In this document: positions 1 through 4,442 of the stretch, piece after piece
Layout of the letters: each line of letters opens with the position of its first letter
Position numbering within the stretch: the first letter of the stretch is position 1
Origin: Candidatus Margulisiibacteriota bacterium
Lineage (GTDB): Bacteria > Margulisbacteria > WOR-1 > O2-12-FULL-45-9
Assembly: GCA_018814265.1 (NCBI GenBank)
Contig: JAHIZU010000046.1
Span: 1-6,960 of the forward strand
Length of the DNA stretch: 6,960 nt
Direction: 5' to 3'
Position numbers and translations under genes: made by a program
Notes under the pieces: generated by a model
The model's database searches: none
Told to the model about the DNA's origin: nothing
Seen by the model: only the letters and a program-made list of their open reading frames with translations

Positions 1-216
1 ACCAACTACTTCAAAGCCAGTGACCAAGGCAGCCATAGTGGCCTTGCCAACCAGACTTAAGCCAGCCATCATAATAAATGCTATGCCAAAATTTCTTCCG
101 CTTTGCAGGGTATATGATTGGCGAGCGCCATAATATTTTAATCCCAACGCCTGACGCCTAAAAGCTGGCGCGCTCCTTCTTGGTTGGATCGGGGCGATGC
201 TCATGTTTGCTACCAT
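1..216 (-). CDS. Partial CDS: N-terminus of a probable membrane or exported protein of unknown function
   Basis: The first 72 codons are open from ATG at 216 to the left edge, so the 3' part is missing. The start is well supported: an AGGAGGG motif lies 7 nt upstream and an in-frame TAG sits 12 nt before the ATG, within the leader. A second ATG at codon 5 is less well placed. The protein opens MVANMSIAPIQP, followed by a basic stretch (Arg 13, 14, 20, 21, 32, 41 and Lys 27). A hydrophobic region spans about residues 44-69 (GIAFIMMAGLSLV, then GK, then ATMAALVTGF). That fits a cytoplasmic N-tail followed by a signal anchor or an unusually long signal peptide. It lies 124 bp downstream of the TPR-barrel gene on the same strand and shares a duplicated leader with it, so it is probably part of the same locus. 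The N(M)S(I)AP motif resembles N(V)S(L)AP at the start of that neighbour. I do not recognise the family; an inner-membrane subunit of the same export system is only a guess. Confidence 0.75.
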   Translation of the reverse strand, partial: MVANMSIAPIQPRRSAPAFRRQALGLKYYGARQSYTLQSGRNFGIAFIMMAGLSLVGKATMAALVTGFEVVG

Positions 217-223
217 TTTTGTT

Positions 224-230
224 CCCTCCT
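224..230 (-). promoter_or_regulatory. Strong Shine-Dalgarno of the left-edge gene
   Basis: AGGAGGG on the minus strand lies 7 nt before the ATG at 216. It fixes this start in preference to the in-frame ATG four codons later. It directly follows the octamer array at 235-266. Confidence 0.85.
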
Positions 231-234
231 AATT

Positions 235-266
235 ATTCTGATACTCTGATCTTCTGATACTCTGAT
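235..266 (-). repeat. Four tandem 8-bp units in the leader of the left-edge gene
   Basis: Read on the minus strand, four contiguous octamers are ATCAGAGT, ATCAGAAG, ATCAGAGT and ATCAGAAT. The ATCAGA core is invariant and the last two bases vary. The array ends 4 nt before the Shine-Dalgarno, so it would lie in the 5' untranslated region or at the transcription start. A degenerate array in the same phase lies at 4330-4361. It could be a set of sites for a DNA- or RNA-binding regulator; function is inferred only from position and duplication. Confidence 0.7.
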
Positions 267-316
267 AATCTTTCCTATATATATATCGGCACTTTTTTCA
301 AATAATTTCAGGCAAT
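261..316 (-). promoter_or_regulatory. Conserved leader element, copy 1 (putative promoter or regulatory region)
   Basis: This block aligns without gaps to 4356-4411, at a constant offset of 4095. Positions 261-288 are identical to 4356-4383 over 28 bp, including an 11-nt alternating TA tract followed on the minus strand by GGAAAGATT. Fifteen poorly conserved bases later comes a second identical block, GCCTGAAATT, at 304-313. The TA tract could serve as a -10 region and CTGAAA as a -35-like hexamer, but their spacing of about 20 nt is long for a sigma70-type promoter. The promoter reading is therefore tentative, while the duplication itself is directly visible. It overlaps the first unit of the octamer array. 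Confidence 0.6.
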
Positions 317-340
317 CATAAAGTAAAGCACTCGATTACT

Positions 341-3300
341 CTAAAAGCTTACTGTTGCATTGCCCTGAAAACTGTTAAGCGGGAAATTTGTTTCTTGATG
401 CCAGTAGTTGGCGCCAAAATGCAAATATCGCAGGACATTAAATTGAATTCCAGCACCTGCTTGCCAGCCCATGGTCCAGTTGTCTTCTGTTGCCGGGTCA
501 TTATCCGGGGTTTGATAAGCCAGGCCCATAAAATTGCCTTGAATCGTTAACCAATCGATTCCTGGTTGGAATTCAATGGTCGGCCCAAAAGCGCAGGAAT
601 TCATGCGCCGCGCTTCGCCGCTATAATAAAAGGGATAACTGCCGCATTGCGCGCCCAGCTGCAAGCCCTCAAGCACGGGAACGTCTGTCCAGTCAAAGTT
701 GAAAAAAGCCTGGCCGCGATAAGCATTTAGATCCGCATCTGAAAAATTAAGGTCAATGCCCCCGCCCAGAGTGACGTATTCGTTATACCAGAAGAATTCA
801 GACAGGAAATCAGGGTGCCTGAAGAAAAGCATGCTGGCTCCTGCATCGCCTGTAGTGGCCAGCCTAAACTGAAGATCCAGACTAAAAGCAGAATGCGGCA
901 GGAGTCTTGCGCCGGCGTAAGTTGAATAGATGTTGCCGGTAGGGCCCAGGTCAATCTGTTCCCTGCCGGTCAAATGCAGCCAGCTTAAACTGGGATGGAA
1001 AACGCTAAACGGCAGATGTCCGCCAAAATTAAGCTGGGTTTCTATCCTGCCATCAGAGCCGCTTAATGTTTGAAAACTAAAAGTTATTTCCGGCCTTAGT
1101 CTTTCCCGGACATGGGGGTCATTATAAAATTCTTCGATCTGTTGGCGGAGATCAGCCGGCGGATTTGTCATCTGATTAAGATGGTCTAAGGCCGAGCGGA
1201 TGTGTTGGGCCGCCTGATTGAGATTGGCTTGTCCCAGGCCAGATCCTTCGCGGGCCAACTGGGCCAACCCAAAATAAGCTCGGGCCAATAATTCATTCTG
1301 TTTATTTGGGTTATCGCTGATCAAATTTGCCAGCTGGACAACTGCTTCATATTGTTGCTGGGCTGCTTCGGTGTCTTGATGGCCAGAAGCGTAGCGATAT
1401 ATTTCTGCCAGTCCCAGATGAGCGCGGGCAAGCATTGTCAGCGTGTCTGCTGGCAGACCAGTTGTGTTAGGATATAAGGCGATCAATTCTTGATAGGTCT
1501 GGATAGCTTGCTGGTAATTGTTTTGATAGCGGTAGATATCCGCCAGATTAATGCTGATCTGTGCCCTTAATGTTTGCGCCTTGACTGGATTTACTGCCTC
1601 AAGCTGGGCAATATTTGCTAACAGTTGAGTGGATTCGGTTTGCGCGCCGCTGTAATCGTTGCTCCAAGTCAGCAGTTCGATCAATTTACTCCAGAGGTCA
1701 AATTTGTATTCAATAAAGTTCCTTTGCCTGTTTGGCCCAAATAACTGTTCCATTTGCTGCAGCCGAGTTTGGTCCAGCTCAGTTCTGATCAGACTGATCG
1801 CTGCTGGGTAATTTTGGTCATAAGTTAGTCCTTCAACTTGGTCAGAGATCAAACGGCTGATCAGGTCGGCTTGATTGCTTTGTCTGACAGCCTGGACCAG
1901 GTCGTTATCCATGATTGGGCTGGAGTTGTGTTCCTGGCGCATCTCGATTTCTGCCCGCAGCAGCCGATAGAAGGTTCTGATCTCCGGATCGCCGCTGGTT
2001 GGGTCGATCAGGGCCGGGTAAGCGCTTTGCAGTTGATTAAGAACAACGGTAGCATTATCGAGCTGATCGCGGCCGCCCCAGGAAACAGCATCAGCCAGTT
2101 TTAGATAGAGCCAGGCTTGAAAATTATCAGTTAATGCCAGCAGTCCGCTGGAGGTTAAGCGGCTGCGCAGGGTTCTCATGGCTGTGATCAATTGACTGGT
2201 AGTTTCGTCCGGATTTGCTGGCGAGGTGAATTGTCTGTCCAGTAAAATATTGCAGATCAAAATTATCTTGGGGTGGTTTGCTGCGTTGCCGCTATAAGCT
2301 TCGATCAGGGCTTTGATTGTCCTGGGGATCAAGGCAGAATCCACGGCCTCACTACTAAAGATCTCGAAGGCACTCGTTTCCAGGGCAGCGATAGTTTCGC
2401 TGGAATATTGCTGCAGCCGCATATTGGCTTCTGCCCGCGCCAGACTAATCTCTCGTCCAGTTTGCTGCGCTTGATCCAGGAGCGGCCCGGTGAGTAAATT
2501 GCCCTGGAGCGCGGCCTCAAGGTAGGTGTTGGCTTCGTCAAGCATCAGCAGCACCTGCTCCAGGTTTTGCTCGGCAATGGTGTCATTTAGACGAATCTTG
2601 GCCATCCAGAGGTTAGCTTGGGCCCGGATCAAAGGGGAGGCGGCGCTGGTAGTTGCCAGCACTTGGTTAAACTCTGTTCTGGCGTTTGCCATAAATTGAG
2701 AATAGTCAGTTTGATTATTCAGGTCTCTTGAGATAAATGCCTGGCGGGCGTAGTTTTCGCCCAGCGACAACCTGATGGCTAGCTTTTCTGCAGGGCTCAA
2801 AATATCAATAGGGGTATTTGAGCCATATTGGTAAGTTTGGCCAAGGGCCTGGGTAAATTGCTGGGCCTGCTGGTTTAACAGCCTTAATTGTATTTCCAGC
2901 ACTCTGGTTTGGCTGGGCCCGTTTTGCAAATCTTGTTGTTCTTGCGGCTCCAGGTCATTAATGATCAGGCAGTAAATGCTTGGTAAAGTTGTCTGGTTGA
3001 TCTGGCCGATTAAGGCCATCATGAGATTGGCTCTGGCGACCCTGGCGTGAGTTGTAATATTAACCAGCCATCTCTGGGTGGTGCCAACCCTTGCGTGGCT
3101 GTCAAAAGCTGTTGACCATTCGATAATGTAATCAAGATGGCAAAGCGCCCGGCCAAACAGCGAGCTGGGATCCCCGTTATTGGCTGCCTGCAAATGGCCG
3201 CGCATGATTAAATTATCAGCCAGCGCCCGTCTGACTTCCAGAATGTCCAGCATCCGGTTTTGCGCCAGTGGGGCGGTATTGACCAAATAATGCTCAGCCT

Positions 3301-4318
3301 CTTCCAAGAGAGCTGATCTTTGCTGGTCTGAAGCGGCGGCCAGGGCTTGCTGCATCAGGATGTTGCCCATCAGCATATTGGCAGAAGCAAATTCTTCTCG
3401 CGTTGATTGTAGATCTGTGCGCATAGCTTGCGGAATATAGCTTTCGCGGCCGCTGCGCAGAGTAGATAATGAAGCGGTATTTATGTCTAGCTCATTGTCG
3501 CGCAAAGCCAATTGGTCGGCATAGGTGCGTGCCTCTGTTAATAATGTTTGGGCAGTAGTCGTGTCTCCCTGCCTTTGGGCGATCATGGCCCGGCGATAGT
3601 AGTTCTCCGCTACCAGCCTGGAGAATTCGCTGATCGGCTGCCGCTGGTTATTTGATCCTCTGGTCAGGAGCTGATTGTAGATTTGTTCCAGGGCCTGGCG
3701 TTCCATTTCCACGGCATTAGGCGCGTTTTGCCAATCATCATTGCTGGTAATACCAGCCAGGGCTGTTTGGTAGGCGGGGTTTTCTAATTCACTGCTTAAG
3801 ATCATGGCAATAAGCGCCCGCCAGAAAGCGGAGTTATTGCTTACACTGTTGAGATTATCAGTGACGCTGCTGATGGAGTCGTTGCCCAGATTGCGGTCAA
3901 GCAGCCAGAGGACCAGTTCCAGTTCAGCTATCTGGCTGTTGTAGCTGGCGATATTTGCTTCGGCTGCGGCAATAACATGCGGATCATGATGGCGCAGATC
4001 ATTATTGGCCATGGCCCGTTGGTTTTCTATCAGAGTTTTTTCCTGAACAACTTGGGCGCGGCGGTTACTAACCACTTGGACATAAGCGTCAGCTGTTTGG
4101 CCGGGGAAAGATTGGCATGATTGGAGCAGGGTACAGGTGGAGACAGTGGCGGGGGTGTTGCCGCCAGTAATTGTGACTGGGGCTGAATCCGACTCGGATT
4201 CTGTATCTGCTTGTGCCAGCAGTATTGGTTCAGGTTCACTTGCCGGGGTATTCGGGGAAGAAGCCCCGAATCTAGGCGCTAAACTGACATTTGATATAAT
4301 ATTATAAATAGCCATCAT
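341..4318 (-). CDS. TPR-like solenoid with C-terminal outer-membrane beta-barrel, probable exopolysaccharide export protein (BcsC/PgaA/PelB-type architecture)
   Basis: This complete 1325-residue protein probably spans the periplasm and outer membrane and exports a polysaccharide. Residues 1-60 are Ser/Pro/Glu-rich and give no classical signal peptide. From about residue 80 to 1065 it is almost entirely helical with TPR-like repeats. Examples are RRAMIAQRQGD near residues 235-270, a stretch near 515-605, and the clearest unit, LADIYRYQNNYQQAIQTYQ, near 915-955, with Pro-Asn closing its second helix. From about residue 1070 the composition changes to alternating aromatic and polar strands with Gly turns (ETQLNFGG, SLDLQFRLATTG, AGAGIQFNVL, FGANYW), ending NATVSF. 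A terminal Phe is typical of BAM-assembled barrels. The barrel portion, about 255 residues, is shorter than the roughly 340-residue BcsC C-terminal domain, so it may have fewer strands. An in-frame TAG 11 codons upstream excludes an earlier ATG. AAGGG lies 5 nt from the first ATG and 8 nt from the second (4315), so Met2 may be the true start. Its neighbour encodes a GH8-like enzyme, which favours a BcsC-like role. Alternatives are PelB- or PgaA-like export or an unrelated TPR-porin. Confidence 0.7.
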   Translation of the reverse strand: MMAIYNIISNVSLAPRFGASSPNTPASEPEPILLAQADTESESDSAPVTITGGNTPATVSTCTLLQSCQSFPGQTADAYVQVVSNRRAQVVQEKTLIENQRAMANNDLRHHDPHVIAAAEANIASYNSQIAELELVLWLLDRNLGNDSISSVTDNLNSVSNNSAFWRALIAMILSSELENPAYQTALAGITSNDDWQNAPNAVEMERQALEQIYNQLLTRGSNNQRQPISEFSRLVAENYYRRAMIAQRQGDTTTAQTLLTEARTYADQLALRDNELDINTASLSTLRSGRESYIPQAMRTDLQSTREEFASANMLMGNILMQQALAAASDQQRSALLEEAEHYLVNTAPLAQNRMLDILEVRRALADNLIMRGHLQAANNGDPSSLFGRALCHLDYIIEWSTAFDSHARVGTTQRWLVNITTHARVARANLMMALIGQINQTTLPSIYCLIINDLEPQEQQDLQNGPSQTRVLEIQLRLLNQQAQQFTQALGQTYQYGSNTPIDILSPAEKLAIRLSLGENYARQAFISRDLNNQTDYSQFMANARTEFNQVLATTSAASPLIRAQANLWMAKIRLNDTIAEQNLEQVLLMLDEANTYLEAALQGNLLTGPLLDQAQQTGREISLARAEANMRLQQYSSETIAALETSAFEIFSSEAVDSALIPRTIKALIEAYSGNAANHPKIILICNILLDRQFTSPANPDETTSQLITAMRTLRSRLTSSGLLALTDNFQAWLYLKLADAVSWGGRDQLDNATVVLNQLQSAYPALIDPTSGDPEIRTFYRLLRAEIEMRQEHNSSPIMDNDLVQAVRQSNQADLISRLISDQVEGLTYDQNYPAAISLIRTELDQTRLQQMEQLFGPNRQRNFIEYKFDLWSKLIELLTWSNDYSGAQTESTQLLANIAQLEAVNPVKAQTLRAQISINLADIYRYQNNYQQAIQTYQELIALYPNTTGLPADTLTMLARAHLGLAEIYRYASGHQDTEAAQQQYEAVVQLANLISDNPNKQNELLARAYFGLAQLAREGSGLGQANLNQAAQHIRSALDHLNQMTNPPADLRQQIEEFYNDPHVRERLRPEITFSFQTLSGSDGRIETQLNFGGHLPFSVFHPSLSWLHLTGREQIDLGPTGNIYSTYAGARLLPHSAFSLDLQFRLATTGDAGASMLFFRHPDFLSEFFWYNEYVTLGGGIDLNFSDADLNAYRGQAFFNFDWTDVPVLEGLQLGAQCGSYPFYYSGEARRMNSCAFGPTIEFQPGIDWLTIQGNFMGLAYQTPDNDPATEDNWTMGWQAGAGIQFNVLRYLHFGANYWHQETNFPLNSFQGNATVSF
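4250..4271 (-). other. Perfect inverted repeat within the 5' coding region of the TPR-barrel gene
   Basis: ATTCGGGG and CCCCGAAT, 8 bp each, flank a 6-nt loop. In the mRNA this would form a GC-rich hairpin over codons 16-23, about 45 nt after the start. There is no following U-run, so it is not an intrinsic terminator. It could affect translation or mRNA stability, or be chance in a low-complexity coding stretch. Confidence 0.45.
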
Positions 4319-4323
4319 AATAT

Positions 4324-4328
4324 CCCTT
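4324..4328 (-). promoter_or_regulatory. Weak Shine-Dalgarno of the TPR-barrel gene
   Basis: AAGGG on the minus strand is 5 nt before the ATG at 4318 and 8 nt before the adjacent in-frame ATG at 4315. The spacing slightly favours the second. The match is weaker than the AGGAGGG of the downstream gene, implying lower translation of this very large protein. Confidence 0.5.
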
Positions 4329-4329
4329 T

Positions 4330-4361
4330 TACCTGATATTCTGGTCCTCTAATATTCTGAT
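4330..4361 (-). repeat. Four degenerate tandem 8-bp units in the leader of the TPR-barrel gene
   Basis: On the minus strand the units are ATCAGAAT, ATTAGAGG, ACCAGAAT and ATCAGGTA. They follow the consensus of the array at 235-266 in the same phase and at the same distance from the 28-bp repeat, but are more diverged. The array runs directly into the ribosome binding site. Keeping four units and the 8-bp register despite substitutions suggests that spacing matters; this is inference. Confidence 0.6.
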
Positions 4362-4411
4362 AATCTTTCCTATATATATATCGTCAAATTTTGGGCGGAA
4401 TTTCAGGCGAT
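4356..4411 (-). promoter_or_regulatory. Conserved leader element, copy 2 (putative promoter or regulatory region)
   Basis: This is the second copy of the leader element. Positions 4356-4383 match 261-288 exactly, and AATTTCAGGC on the plus strand at 4399-4408 matches 304-313. The 15 bp between them are mostly unconserved (6 of 15 identical). It lies in the 124-bp gap between the GH8-TPR gene and the TPR-barrel gene. No convincing terminator separates it from the upstream gene, so it may be an internal promoter or an mRNA processing or regulatory element within one operon. Confidence 0.6.
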
Positions 4412-4442
4412 TTAAGCTAGCTGGGGCAAACCAGGGGAATAA

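Noticed and set aside
235..266. CRISPR-like array
   Set aside because: The units are 8 bp and contiguous with no spacers, so this is a short tandem repeat in a leader.
322..340. Possible terminator after the TPR-barrel gene (AGTAA/TTACT)
   Set aside because: A 5-bp AT-rich stem with a 9-nt loop and no proper U-tract; not convincing.
727..954. Alternative-frame and opposite-strand ORFs of 61-97 codons inside the two large genes (for example this one, 1838-2104, 5796-5993, 6575-6868)
   Set aside because: They overlap well-supported long genes, have unremarkable composition and show no domain features or ribosome binding sites that I could see.
4421..4434. Possible terminator after the GH8-TPR gene
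   Set aside because: Only a 4-bp CTGG/CCAG stem with a 6-nt loop and no U-run; too weak to call.
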